From positions 1-43,000 of the forward strand of contig AP026122.1 in the NCBI GenBank assembly GCA_030295235.1: a stretch of DNA of 43,000 nt, read 5' to 3'. The notes under the pieces were generated by a model, which saw nothing but the letters and a program-made list of their open reading frames with translations, was not told the DNA's origin and did no database searches. Origin of the DNA: Fistulifera solaris. Taxonomy: Eukaryota; Bacillariophyta; Bacillariophyceae; Naviculales; Stauroneidaceae. The translations under genes and the position numbers were made by a program. Positions within the stretch are counted from its first letter, which is position 1. The number at the start of each line of letters is the position of its first letter. Positions 19,644-28,295 of this stretch are shown here, piece after piece.

Positions 19644-20355
19644 ATGAAAAAATATATAATCGAGTTAAAAATAGAGTTTTTGTTACTTTTAACATCTTTA
19701 TCCATGCTTATAGTTGGTTACACCTATAAAGAAAATTTATTATTTTTATTTTTAGAATCAGAAATTTTCACAAGAAATGAATTTCACACTGACTATTTTA
19801 TTTTTACAGATGTTTCTGAAGTCTTTCTTGTTTATATTCAGCTTATCCTATTTTTAAATTTTCAAGTGACGTTAGTGTATTTTTTTACCATACTTTCGTT
19901 TTACTAGCGGTGGGCTTTTTAAAAAGAATATTATTACTTTCGTTACATTTTGAAAGTATTAATTTTTGTTTGGCTTCTTTCTATATGCATTTCTAAATAT
20001 ATTTTTATACCTATCATGAGAGATTTTTCTTTAATTTTCAAAATTTTAGTAGTATAAATTTACATTTTGAAGCTAAATTAAATCAATATTTTGATTTTTA
20101 TGTGAAATTCTACTATATGTTCATTTTTATTGTCAAATTTTTACGTTATTGTTTTTTGATGGACTATGCTAATACAAATATTAGAATGATAAAAAGTTTC
20201 GTAAACTTTATTATTATTTTTTATATTGTTTTCAACATTTATTAGTCCCCAGATATCTTTAATCAAATTTTTATAAGTTTCTTTTAATAATCCTTTACGA
20301 ATTCTTTATATTTCGCTACGTATTCAGAGTCCTTCCCACATTTTTAATTAGGTAA
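19644..20355 (+). CDS. tatC: Twin-arginine translocase subunit TatC (ymf16/mttB)
   Basis: TatC is the signal-recognising, six-helix core of the Tat pathway, which moves folded proteins across the inner membrane. The start MKKYIIELKIEFLLLLTS is followed by FTDVSEVFLVYIQLILFLNFQ and, after an indel, YHTFVLLAVGFLK. Further indels precede RYCFLMDYANTNIRMIKSF, SPPDIFNQIFISF and a final helix ILYEFFIFRYVF. The SPPD-x5-Q and LYE motifs are typical of the TatC C-terminus. About 237 codons. Its TAA (20353-20355) overlaps the nad1 end on the other strand by 12 bp. Confidence 0.88.
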
Positions 20356-21320
20356 CCAATTAAAACTGATTAATATTCCCACAGTAAATAATAAATACCC
20401 CAAGGTTAAAGGTAAAAACACTTCCATCCTAAGAACATAAGTTGGTCATATCTGTATCTTGGTAAAGTTGCTCTTGTAACAATAAAGAAAGTAGCTCCAA
20501 TAATAATTTTCAGACTTAACCATATAGGACCTGGAATAATGTTAAAAAAATATATCTAAAGGCGGTAACCAACCACCTAGGAATAATATAGCTGAAAGAG
20601 TACTCATAAGAAGCATGTTAGCATATTCACCAAGAAAAATAAAGCAAAAGTCATTGCTGAATATTCTACATTATATCCTGAAACTAGCTCTGCTTCTGCT
20701 TCTGGTAAATCAAACGGGTGTCGATTGGTTTCTGCTAACATTGAAACATAAAAATGATAAAAATAGGTAATAATGGAAAAATAAACCAAATTTTTTTTGT
20801 GCTAATACGATAGTGCTTAGATTAAAAGAGCCTGCACAAATAACAACACTTAAAACAGTAAACCCTATAGATATTTCATAAGATATCATTTGAGCTGCAG
20901 ATCTTAACGCCCCTAAATAAGCATATTTCGAGTTACTTGACCAGCCTGCAAAAGAATACCATAAACGTTTAATGATGAAATAGCAAATAGGTATAATATA
21001 CCTAAATTGATGTCACAAAGAACTGCACCTTCAGAAAAGGTATAACAGACCAACCTATTAAGCTCAATATGAAAGATAAAGAAGGAGCTAATAAAAAATA
21101 CCTGTATTGGCACTTGCTGGTAGTGTTGTTTCTTTTGCAAATAATTTTAGGCCATCAGCTAATGGCTGTAGTAAACCTATAAAACCTACAACGTTAGGTC
21201 CTCTACGTCTTTGGATAGAACCCATAATTTTCCGTTCTGCGATAGTAAAATAAGCAACGGCGATTAACAATGGAACAACAATACTAAGAATTTTAAAATA
21301 GTAATTAATATTAAGATCAT
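20344..21320 (-). CDS. nad1: NADH dehydrogenase subunit 1
   Basis: Nad1 is the membrane subunit that forms part of the quinone channel of complex I. The start [19 protein letters not shown] (ATG 21320, one A missing from an A run near 21298) leads into [22 protein letters not shown] and [38 protein letters not shown] and a C-terminus PRYRYDQ ... [15 protein letters not shown] ending NWLPN-TAA follow. At least six indels are present. About 325 codons. It overlaps tatC tail to tail. Confidence 0.96.
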
Positions 21321-21328
21321 GGATTTTT

Positions 21329-21403
21329 AAGCTAAAACCGGATTTGAACCGATATTTTAAGATTTGCAATCTAACACATTAACCTGATTTATGTTATTTA
21401 GCC
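21329..21403 (-). tRNA. trnC(gca): tRNA-Cys(GCA)
   Basis: Acceptor GGCTAAA/TTTAGCT, anticodon stem TTAGA/TCTTA around TTGCAAA giving GCA, and T arm ATCGG-TTCAAAT-CCGGT. It lies 8 nt before the nad1 ATG and probably defines its 5' end. Confidence 0.93.
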
Positions 21404-21413
21404 TTTTAGAGTT

Positions 21414-21499
21414 AGGATAAGGTGGGATTCGAACCCACGGTATTTGTTCAATACAATAGTTTTCAAAACTAACGCCTTAAACCACTCGACCACTTATCC
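21414..21499 (-). tRNA. trnS(tga): tRNA-Ser(UGA)
   Basis: Class II tRNA with acceptor GGATAAG/CTTATCC, D arm typical of Ser (TGGTCGAGTGGTTTAAGGC), anticodon loop TTTGAAA giving TGA, a long variable arm and T arm GTGGG-TTCGAAT-CCCAC. The outermost anticodon-stem pair is T-T. It reads UCN codons. Confidence 0.93.
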
Positions 21500-21506
21500 A
21501 TAAAGA

Positions 21507-21579
21507 AGCAAGTAAAGGGATTCGAACCCTTATCTTTAATCTTGGCAAGATTACACTCTACCAATTGAGTTATACCTGC
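21507..21579 (-). tRNA. trnG(gcc): tRNA-Gly(GCC)
   Basis: Acceptor GCAGGTA/TACTTGC, anticodon stem TAATC/GATTA around TTGCCAA giving GCC, and T arm AAGGG-TTCGAAT-CCCTT. It is the only Gly tRNA seen. A GCC anticodon would have to serve all GGN codons, or a second tRNA is imported. It follows rpl5 by 3 nt. Confidence 0.93.
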
Positions 21580-21582
21580 TTT

Positions 21583-22119
21583 TTATTTCTTTTCAAATGG
21601 TATCTTTATTGAATTAAAAATAAATTGTAGTTCTTCTTTTTTTGATGTCATTACTATTGTTACATGTAAATTCCGTAAATTGTTAAATAAATAATAATTT
21701 TCTTCTAATTCTTGGAAACTAAATGTATCGACTAATTCGTACGAAAAAATATTTTCTTTCATTTTTTACTAGTTTTTAATCCTTCAAAATTTTTTAACTT
21801 AGGAAAAATGTCTATCAGCATTTTAGTTAGAAATGCAAAGCTTTTCTTCTTTCTCAGTGTCACTTTACAACCTACAGGATGTCCTTTTCTAATTTTCAAT
21901 AAAACATTATTGTGTTTTGTTAGAGTTAGAGTACTTTTTGGTTTGTAATTAACTCTAACGCTAACGCACTAGTTGACAAGGTTTTAAATCACTTGTTTTA
22001 CATCCAAAGTTTAAAATAATTTTTTCTATTTGTGGTATTGTTTTTGTGTTTTTGTATAAAAACTTATTAATTAAATCATATTTTAAAGTTTTAGAATAAA
22101 ATTTTTCTATAAAGTTCAT
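21583..22119 (-). CDS. rpl5: Ribosomal protein uL5
   Basis: uL5 binds 5S rRNA in the large subunit. The start is MNFIEKFYSKTLKYDLINKF. Conserved parts are IPQIEKIILNFGCK, LALELITNQKS, LKIRKGHPVGCKVTLRKKK and IFPKLKNFEGL, with a final NNLRNLHVTIVMTS and TAA 21583. Indels occur near 21990 and 21775. About 178 codons is normal. It is preceded by rpl14 (9 nt), the bacterial spc-operon order without rpl24. The gene's presence supports looking for a mitochondrial 5S rRNA. Confidence 0.92.
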
Positions 22120-22127
22120 TTTAGTTT

Positions 22128-22502
22128 TTAGATTAATCCAGAAGACATACTTATAAATTTTTGAAATTTTTTCTTTTTAATAATTTGGGTAGAGGTCCAA
22201 TAATTCTTGTACTAACAGGATTCTCTTGTTTATTTACTAATACTACAGAATTTTCGCCAAACCATATTTGTGAACCATCCTTTTTTGTGAGGAACTTTTG
22301 TTCTGATTATTAATGCTTTATAAACTTCTCCCTTTTTAACTTTTGATGTTTTTTGATTTATTTCTAAGTTGTTGTACTGAGACTATGATATTGTCTCCTA
22401 ATTTAGCATATTTTTTCTAAATCCACCTAAGACTCTTATACATCTGACAGTTTTAGCTCCTGAATTATCAGAAACTTTTAAAATAGTTTGCTGTTGAATC
22501 AT
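22128..22502 (-). CDS. rpl14: Ribosomal protein uL14
   Basis: uL14 is a large-subunit interface protein. It starts [19 protein letters not shown] with CIRVLGG, then, after indels, [39 protein letters not shown] and the typical [10 protein letters not shown]. The frame then runs to [21 protein letters not shown] at 22128. Three or four single-base breaks are present. It is the head of an rpl14-rpl5 pair ahead of trnG. Confidence 0.93.
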
Positions 22503-22514
22503 GATTGATTATTT

Positions 22515-22588
22515 GCACTTATAGCTCAATTGGATAGAGCGTTGGATTTCGGTCCCAAAGGTTATAGGTTCAACTCCTATTAAGTGTA
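22515..22588 (+). tRNA. trnR(tcg): tRNA-Arg(UCG)
   Basis: Plus-strand. Acceptor GCACTTA/TAAGTGT, discriminator A, anticodon stem TTGGA/CCCAA around TTTCGGT giving TCG, and T arm ATAGG-TTCAACT-CCTAT. It reads CGN codons and lies alone on this strand between rps7 and rpl14, 12 nt from the rpl14 start codon. Confidence 0.93.
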
Positions 22589-22598
22589 TTATTATACT

Positions 22599-23040
22599 TT
22601 AAAATAAACTACTTCCATCTATAGTATCTGAAAAAATGTTTTTAGCTAAAACATTTTTCTGTAATTCGCTCTTGGTTTTACACTCTCTCCTTTGTTTTGG
22701 AGCAAATCAAGATTTCTTTTGATAGACTTTGACTTTGACTAAAATATTCAATATTTTTTTGAATTCTTTAGAATAAATTTTAGCGCCAGAGAAATTCTAG
22801 ATGTTCTAGTTTTTAAAAATCCAGGTATCTCTCGAAACCTGTTATTTTTACTTTTTCTTTTTTAATTTAATTTTATGAAGTTTAAAAATGGGAGTTGAAT
22901 GAATTAACGCTAATTGAAAAACTTTACTAAAGCGTTTTGTTGAGTTTTTGTAATTCCTTTACGCTTTTAATAAATTTTTCTCACTAGTTTCTTTTTACCA
23001 TTTAATGTTAAATGATTAATTAATTTGGTTTTATTTTCAT
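22599..23040 (-). CDS. rps7: Ribosomal protein uS7
   Basis: uS7 is a small-subunit head protein. After a short start (probably ATG 23040), [16 protein letters not shown] opens the fold. [40 protein letters not shown] and [11 protein letters not shown] follow, as expected for S7 (basic hairpin, then a conserved helix). The end reads [16 protein letters not shown]. At least five indels break it. It follows rps12 by 23 nt, the bacterial str-operon order. Confidence 0.82.
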
Positions 23041-23063
23041 TTAGTTTTATTATAAAAATCTTT

Positions 23064-23423
23064 TTAGGTTTTTGTACCATATTTAGATCTCGATGTTTTC
23101 GGTCTTTCAATCCTGCAAAATCTAGCTTTCCTCTCACCAAATGATATTTTACTCCAGGTAAATCTTTCACACGGCCTCCTCTCATTAATACGGTTGAGTA
23201 CTCTTGAAGATTATGCCCTTCGCCTGGTATATATGCATATACTCTTTTTGGTTGGATAATCGTAATTTTGTTAATTTACGTAAGGCTGAATTTGGTTTTC
23301 TAGGAGTTCTGAAAACAAGTTTTGTACAAATTCCTTTTTTGTGGACACCCTTCTAGTGCAGGTGTTTTATTTAATTTTTTCTAGGTTTTCTTTTATTTTT
23401 AAAAGTTGATTATAAGTAGGCAT
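23064..23423 (-). CDS. rps12: Ribosomal protein uS12
   Basis: uS12 is the small-subunit accuracy protein at the decoding site. MPTYNQLLK starts at 23423. [22 protein letters not shown] and [16 protein letters not shown] follow across indels. The most conserved loop [20 protein letters not shown] is intact. After one A is restored in an A run, it ends [12 protein letters not shown] at 23064. About 120 codons is normal. Confidence 0.96.
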
Positions 23424-23440
23424 ATCAATAAAATTTTATT

Positions 23441-23522
23441 TACCAAAAGGGGACTCGAACCCCTACTCTTCAGAAGAACTAGAACCTAAACCTAGCATGT
23501 CTACCAATTCCATCATTTTGGC
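23441..23522 (-). tRNA. trnL(tag): tRNA-Leu(UAG)
   Basis: Class II. Acceptor GCCAAAA/TTTTGGT, anticodon stem CTAGG/TCTAG around TTTAGGT giving TAG, a long variable arm and T arm AGGGG-TTCGAGT-CCCCT. It reads CUN codons. It lies 17 nt upstream of rps12. Confidence 0.93.
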
Positions 23523-23545
23523 AAAACGATTTTTTTACAAAATTT

Positions 23546-23630
23546 TACTCGTTATCGGACTTGAACCGATACTCTTTATAGAAGAATCAGATTTTAAGTC
23601 TGACGTGTCTACCAATTCCACCAAACGAGC
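23546..23630 (-). tRNA. trnL(taa): tRNA-Leu(UAA)
   Basis: Class II. Acceptor GCTCGTT/AACGAGT, discriminator A, anticodon stem TCAGA/TCTGA around CTTAAAA giving TAA, a long variable arm and T arm ATCGG-TTCAAGT-CCGAT. It reads UUR, the main Leu codons in this AT-rich genome. Confidence 0.95.
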
Positions 23631-23653
23631 ATTCATATCTTTACGTAAATTTC

Positions 23654-23854
23654 ATGGCACAGCTTGATTCTTTAATTATTTTGCCTCTTCTTTGGTCTTT
23701 ATTGGTTGTTTTAGTTATTTATTATAAAATATCTATTGAGAGCTTACTTCCTTCATTTTTGGTGTTAAAAATTTCGAGAAAAAAATTAGGATCACCAAAT
23801 TTTTACTCGTTTAAAAGTAGCTTGAAATTTAAAAATTCATATAATAGTTTTTAA
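23654..23854 (+). CDS. atp8: ATP synthase F0 subunit 8
   Basis: Subunit 8 belongs to the stator of complex V. The plus-strand ORF is intact, 66 residues, and begins MAQLDSLIILPLLWSLLVV. The M-x-QLD start and one membrane helix (to about residue 24) mark the family, and a basic, Ser/Lys-rich tail (KISRKKLG ... LKFKNSYNSF) follows. It is shorter than in many stramenopiles (about 110-150), so a frameshift near the end cannot be excluded. It is divergent from trnL(taa) and followed by trnA. Confidence 0.85.
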   Translation: MAQLDSLIILPLLWSLLVVLVIYYKISIESLLPSFLVLKISRKKLGSPNFYSFKSSLKFKNSYNSF

Positions 23855-23881
23855 GAAAAATTATATACAAATTTAATAATA

Positions 23882-23953
23882 GGGGTATAACTTAATTGGT
23901 AGAGTGTATGCTTTGCAAGCATAAAGTTATCGGTTCGAGTCCGATTATCTCCA
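23882..23953 (+). tRNA. trnA(tgc): tRNA-Ala(UGC)
   Basis: Plus-strand. The 5' end GGGGTAT appears to lack one base against the 3' strand TATCTCC. The anticodon stem TATGC/GCATA around TTTGCAA gives TGC, and the T arm is ATCGG-TTCGAGT-CCGAT. It lies 27 nt after atp8. Confidence 0.92.
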
Positions 23954-23987
23954 TAATCTATATTAATGTATAATATTTTATTTAGTT

Positions 23988-24059
23988 CTCTTCAGGCCGG
24001 ATTTGAACCAACGTCCAGGTGGTTAACAGCCACTTGCTCTACCGCTGAGCTACTGAAGA
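23988..24059 (-). tRNA. trnN(gtt): tRNA-Asn(GUU)
   Basis: Acceptor TCTTCAG/CTGAAGA, discriminator G, anticodon stem AGTGG/CCACC around CTGTTAA giving GTT, and T arm GTTGG-TTCAAAT-CCGGC. It lies 5 nt after the rps4 stop. Confidence 0.94.
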
Positions 24060-24064
24060 AAAAT

Positions 24065-24771
24065 TTATTGTTTATTTAAATCAACAAGAATTTTTTCTAA
24101 ATTTAAGTTAAACAGAAATAAAGTAGAAGTATTAAGATTTTTATATCACCGAAAACGATTTGCATTGTTTTATAATTAATAATCAAATGTTTCGGTGGTA
24201 TTGGCCAATGGATAGCTTTTCTAATATTTGATTCAAATTGTTTATAGTATTTCGGTTCGATTGAAATTAAATCACCTTTGTTTAAATTATAAGATTTACT
24301 CTTCACAATTTTGTTGTTTACTAAAACGCGTCCATGTGAAATAAATTGTTGCGCGTTTCTAACACTGTGACAAAATTTAGATCTATATAAAACTAGATCT
24401 AGCCGTTTTCGAGTAGTTCTATGAAAACTTTATTAATATTTTTATTTTTTTATTTTTAGCCTTTAAAATGCTGCCCTTTAAAATTCTTTTTGTGTATTAC
24501 CTAAAAAAGTTTTAAAGCCTTATAAGCTTGAAGTGTGTTTTTAAAATTCTTTTATAAGCTGTGTATCTATTAGGATGTTTTGAAACAACATACAAATCTT
24601 GGTTATTAGGTTTAAATTTTCGGTACCATTTTAATTTTCCTTTGTAAAATGAATAAATTTACCCCATTTTTTTGTCAAATTTCAGGACCTTTTTTTATTT
24701 AACACATTTTCCCTAAGATTTATAAGTTTTTATATAAAGGCTTGAATTTTGTATTTCTTTTTAAAAATCAT
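24065..24771 (-). CDS. rps4: Ribosomal protein uS4
   Basis: uS4 is a primary small-subunit assembly protein. The N-terminal part MIFKKKYKIQAF and NLRENVLNKK, then KKWGKFIHFYKGKLKWYRKF and KPNNQDLYVVSKHPNRYTAY, matches stramenopile mitochondrial S4. The S4 RNA-binding domain is clear: RTTRKRLDLVLYRSKFCHSV, RNAQQFISHGRVLVNNK. The tail KAIHWPIPPKHLIINYKTMQ is intact. An in-frame TGA in the N-terminal part (before NLTKKW) may be Trp. Many A/T-run indels occur. About 235 codons. Confidence 0.9.
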
Positions 24772-24816
24772 TTTAATTAGTTGTTAGATCTTTTTAATTA
24801 TTTTCTTATAACTTTT

Positions 24817-25488
24817 TTAGGTAGTTTTTATAATTCTCTTTAATAGATTTTTGTTAGGTTTTTTCATTACAACTTTGTAATGAGTTTTGACCATTTTGTT
24901 AGAACCTTTTCTTAAAGTTGAAATTAGTAATGAGTAAAATAAATTATTTCTTGTTTTTTATTCACAAATTTAAAATTACCAGGTACTTTGTAACTAGGTT
25001 TATTAAAACAGATGTTTAAATTTGTGTTTAGCATTATAACAGGAATTCTAGCAACGTAACCCTCATTTAATACGTCATTACTATTATCTGAGTTATTAAT
25101 TACAATTACTAAATCAATATTTTTTTAATTGAAATAAAAGTTCTGATATTTGATTTTTGTGGTGTTTTTATTTTTAATAAATTTGAAAAATTTGTATTCT
25201 TATTACTTATAGCTCCATTTAGCCATACCGAATTAGGAATAAAAATATGTTTAGTATTTTTAATTAATTCTTGTAGTTTTAAAGTTATATTAAAGGGTAG
25301 CCCAACAAATAAAATTCTTTTATTAAATACATTGTATTTATAAATTAAATAACAAATTTTTTTAATCGATACTCTATATCTTCAATTTTGATATTTTCTA
25401 AGTATTGCTCTTTAGTATAAATTTTAGTTTGTATCAATTTAAGTTTTACTAGTTTATTTCTACGTTGTTGTATTCTTTTTATTTTCAT
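24817..25488 (-). CDS. rps2: Ribosomal protein uS2
   Basis: uS2 is a small-subunit protein. Reading across indels gives a basic N-terminus (MKIKRIQQRRNKLVKLK), FNKRILFVGLPFNITLKLQ, HIFIPNSVWLNGAISNKN, DLVIVINNSDNS, then YVARIPVIMLNTN, NKPSYKVPGNFKF and ISTLRKGS. This is the normal S2 order: 'FVG' strand, 'W..G...N', 'DLV' strand, 'IP...L.DTN', 'PGND'. The start at 25488 is in the same frame as, and close to, the rpl6 end. The stop near 24817 is uncertain. Confidence 0.85.
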
Positions 25489-25499
25489 AGAATTGTTTT

Positions 25500-26090
25500 T
25501 AGATAACTTTTTGTTTTTATATTTATACTTTTTACCTTCTTTTATATTAATTTTCTCATTCTCATATAAAATACCCTTTCCTTTATATGGTTCTGGTTTT
25601 TATACGATCTAATTAGTGCTGCTGTTTGAGTTATATTTTGATAGGAATTTCCATATATAAATAATTTTATTCTTTTAAACAAAAATCTTGGCTTCTTCAT
25701 TTATTTTAAAAAGATTGGGTGACTATAGCCTAATCTAAACATCAGTAATCTATTTTCAAAATTATCTACATCAAAAGTTCTGTATCCAATACCAACAAAT
25801 TTTAGTTTTGATATAATAAATATGAAGTTTCTAGAATGACTTGTTTAATGAGTGCTGCAGTAGTTCCTTTTAGAGCATTAATATTTTTTTTGTTTGTTTG
25901 ATATTTTTGAGCAAGGCTCTGAGCTTACTACAATTGTTTTTGGTCTTCACTTACAAATACCTTCAATTCTAGTTTTAAAGATTTTCTTTTCAGAGGGCCT
26001 ATGACCGTAAGTATGTTTTATCAGACAAATATAAAATTGTAATGTGACTTGGTATTTTAATTATATATTTATTATTATGTGTTTTTCCAT
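25500..26090 (-). CDS. rpl6: Ribosomal protein uL6
   Basis: uL6 is a large-subunit protein near the factor-binding site. The N-terminal half is weak (MEKHIIINI from 26090, with HRPSEKKIFKTRIEGI and NALKGTTAALIKQVI). The C-terminal half is diagnostic: KFVGIGYRTFDVDN, RLGYSHPIF, GNSYQNITQTAALIRSYK and PEPYKGKGILYENEKINIK, with GKK. At least six indels occur. The exact end is unclear because the tail runs almost into the rps2 start. It follows rps8 by 15 nt, in bacterial spc order. Confidence 0.88.
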
Positions 26091-26105
26091 AGATCAGTAG
26101 ATTTT

Positions 26106-26478
26106 TTACTTTATAATTATATATGGCTCACCTCCTATTTTTAATTTTTACAATTATTAATTGATTGTAATCCTTTGTTTGTTGAAAATATAATAAAAGA
26201 CTTTGTTGAATCTATTTTCCAAATTTGTTTTATTGAATAATAAACACGACGGCTAGGCTTAGATATCGATTTTATAGAATTGATAGCAGGACTGCCATTT
26301 TATATTTTAGAAATATTTTAATTTTATTAGGGGACAAAACGTAACCAAGAATAAAACCTTCATCCCAAAGAATTTTTAAAAAGATTCACATATTTTTTCC
26401 TTTCGTTATAGACAAAGTTTCTTCGAGAAAGTTGACCTTTTTGATAGTATCAAACATACAATATAGATGATTTTTCAT
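26106..26478 (-). CDS. rps8: Ribosomal protein uS8
   Basis: uS8 is a small-subunit assembly protein. Across indels: MKNHLYCMFDTIKKVNF, ILWDEGFILGYVLSPNKIKI with FLKYKNGSPAINSIKSISKP, SRRVYYS, then FIIFSTNKGLQ and a final IGGEP before TAA 26106. The SKPSRRVY and ST-KG motifs define the family. The ATG at 26478 is 14 nt after trnF. About 125 codons. Confidence 0.88.
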
Positions 26479-26492
26479 TCTAAATTTATTTT

Positions 26493-26565
26493 TGTCTAGA
26501 GGCAGGTTTGAACTGCCGACACAAGGATTTTCAGTCCTTTGCTCTACCAACTGAGCTATCTAAAC
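26493..26565 (-). tRNA. trnF(gaa): tRNA-Phe(GAA)
   Basis: Acceptor GTTTAGA/TCTAGAC, discriminator A, anticodon stem AAGGA/TCCTT around CTGAAAA giving GAA, and T arm GGCAG-TTCAAAC-CTGCC. It precedes rps8 by 14 nt. Confidence 0.95.
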
Positions 26566-26568
26566 TTT

Positions 26569-26726
26569 TTAAGAATTATTTATAATTAACTCTCCATATA
26601 CATCAAACACTTTTAACATATTTAATGTCTGTATTTGTTTAGTAGAAAATTGAGTTAAATTATTAGCTCGTTTTTGTTAAGTTCCACAGATTGATTTAGT
26701 TTTTTGTATAATTTCTTATTTTAAAA
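26569..26726 (-). other. Unassigned stretch between rps10 and trnF, coding-like
   Basis: In one frame this reads KRANNLTQFSTKQIQTLNML and KVFDVYGELIINNS-TAA (ending 26569), with a break near 26690. It has coding-like composition, ends 3 nt before trnF, and has no start codon of its own in the corrected frame. It may be a C-terminal extension of rps10 or a very short gene. No family was recognised. Confidence 0.35.
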
Positions 26727-27080
26727 TTATTTGGGTGAAACATCGATATTTCTAAACTTTTTTTTTTCTTTTTTTATCTTCAAAGAAAGTTTAATTTTAA
26801 GTTTTAAATCTGATAAAATTTTTTCTTTAATGTTTTCAAGAAAAATACATTTTAAATTTATTAAAATTATAACTTGATAATTGTCTAGAAAACATATGAC
26901 TCTCAAACTGTTCTTGAGCTTTTTGTTTACATGTGGTGATTTTAAAATTGTTAAAATACGCCTTTTTGTTTTTCTTAAAATGCTTTTTAGACCAGATTTT
27001 TAAAATCATTTAATAAAAATAAAAAGCATTGTTTAAGGAATTCTTATTTTTGAAGAAAATGTTATATGATAAGCTTTCAT
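26727..27080 (-). CDS. rps10: Ribosomal protein uS10
   Basis: uS10 is a small-subunit head protein. It starts MKAYHITFSSKIRIPL (ATG 27080). The best evidence is in the middle, where correcting one indel gives LTILKSPHVNKK followed by AQEQFESHMFSRQL, the S10 loop and helix. The C-terminal half is Lys-rich (KLKIKLSLKIKKEKKK) and reaches NIDVSPK-TAA 26727. The protein may extend to 26569. It follows atp6 by 23 nt. Confidence 0.8.
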
Positions 27081-27103
27081 AAAAGTTTAATTATTGAAAA
27101 TTA

Positions 27104-27869
27104 TTAACTTCCGTCTTGGATATAAATACAAGTTAAAATAACAAATACATAAGTTTGAATTAAAGCTACTCCCAATTCTAAACCAAATAATATAACAACG
27201 ATAACCATTGGTAAAATTAGTCCTAAAGAAGTTAAATTCTCAAGTAGTAACATACTCCAAGCAAAACCTATAATAACTTTTAATAAGCTATGTCCAGCCA
27301 TTAAATTAATAAATAATCGCATACCTAAACTAATAGGTCGAGCAATATAAGAAATAAATTCAATAGGAACTAAAATTAAAGCTAAAAAGAAACTACTGTT
27401 TGCTGGAAGGAATAACGCAAATCCTTGCATTTTATACTTTTCAAAAGTCATAATAGTAATTCCAATGAAAATTGAAAATGATAAAGTAAAAGTAACAATT
27501 ACGTGACTAGTTGCTGTAAAAGTATAAGGTATTAAACCAATCAAATTACTGAATAAAATGAAATTAAACACTACAGAGATAATTGGAACATATTTTTGGT
27601 TATCTGTAGTGATTATATCAGAAATTAATTGAGCAGATGCTTCTGAAATACCCTCAATTGTTTTTGCCATGCGTTTGGATTAAAATAAATTGATGTTTTT
27701 GAAAAGAGCTGGCTTCTACTCTTGCGCTGCTTAAATAAATAAGGCTTGAAAAAATAGTTAAAGCTAATATGTTAATTAATAAAAAGTTTGTTATTGAAAA
27801 GTCTAAGTTTAAAAATTTAATATTTACTAATGATAATATTTGAAATTGTTCTAATGGAGCTTTTAGCAT
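27104..27869 (-). CDS. atp6: ATP synthase F0 subunit a
   Basis: Subunit a forms the proton half-channels beside the c-ring. The N-terminal part MLKAPLEQFQILSL (ATG 27869) joins, after one indel near 27665, to the long part carrying KYVPIISVVFNFILFSNLIG, SLGMRLFINLMAGHSLLKVI (with the essential Arg) and LGVALIQTYVFVILTCIYIQ, ending DGS-TAA. About 255 codons is normal. Its start lies 32 nt downstream of tRNA-like element A. Confidence 0.97.
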
Positions 27870-27900
27870 TTATGATAATAATTATATATGTAAAATATAT

Positions 27901-27968
27901 ATTGAAATAAAAGGATTCGAACCTTTAGCATACCCTCTTATCACATCTTGTGATAAGATTATTTCAAT
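27901..27968 (-). other. tRNA-like element A (acceptor stem + T arm, no anticodon arm)
   Basis: A stem ATTGAAATA/TATTTCAAT (9 bp; the inner 7 stand where a tRNA acceptor would) closes directly on a perfect T arm, AAAGG-TTCGAAT-CCTTT. In place of D and anticodon arms there is one 8-bp hairpin, CTTATCAC-AAGAT-GTGATAAG, so no amino acid can be assigned. It lies between rps14 (stop 30 nt upstream) and atp6 (start 32 nt downstream). RNase P/Z-type processing of the transcript here is the likely role. Confidence 0.7.
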
Positions 27969-27998
27969 TATACGTGTAGTTTCATAGCAAAAAGAAGT

Positions 27999-28292
27999 TT
28001 ACCAACTAGATTTTTCATTCCATTTATTTTACCTAGTCGAATCAATTTTAACAGAACATGTCTTGAAAAATTAGTATTTTTATTAAATCTTTTTGTTTAT
28101 AGTTGCGACACATCGATTTGAAAATTTAGTTTTATTATTAGTTGTGGATAATAAATTCAATTTTAGATACGCATTCCATCGTACTAAAGTAAAAAATTTG
28201 AGTTTTTGTAAATAGATTTTAATATTAAATATTTTTTTCTATCTCAGAAAATTGTGATCTTAATTTTTATCTTTTGCAAATAATTTTTTCAT
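27999..28292 (-). CDS. rps14: Ribosomal protein uS14
   Basis: uS14 is a small-subunit head protein. The N-terminus MKKLFAKDK with RSQFSEIEKNI starts at 28292 and overlaps what first looks like the tail of nad9. The core is VRWNAYLKLNLL, NRCVATINKKRF and FSRHVLLKLIRLGKINGM. With one A restored, the family's exact ending KKSSW-TAA appears (27999). About 98 codons is normal. At least three indels are present. Confidence 0.9.
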
Positions 28293-28295
28293 GCT

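Noticed and set aside
27901-27968. Calling tRNA-like elements A, B and C as normal tRNAs, or as mitochondrial tmRNA.
   Set aside because: None has an anticodon arm. The acceptor stems lack the G-U third pair expected for an alanine tmRNA, and the interior lacks a tmRNA-like arrangement. All expected tRNAs except Thr are already found elsewhere.
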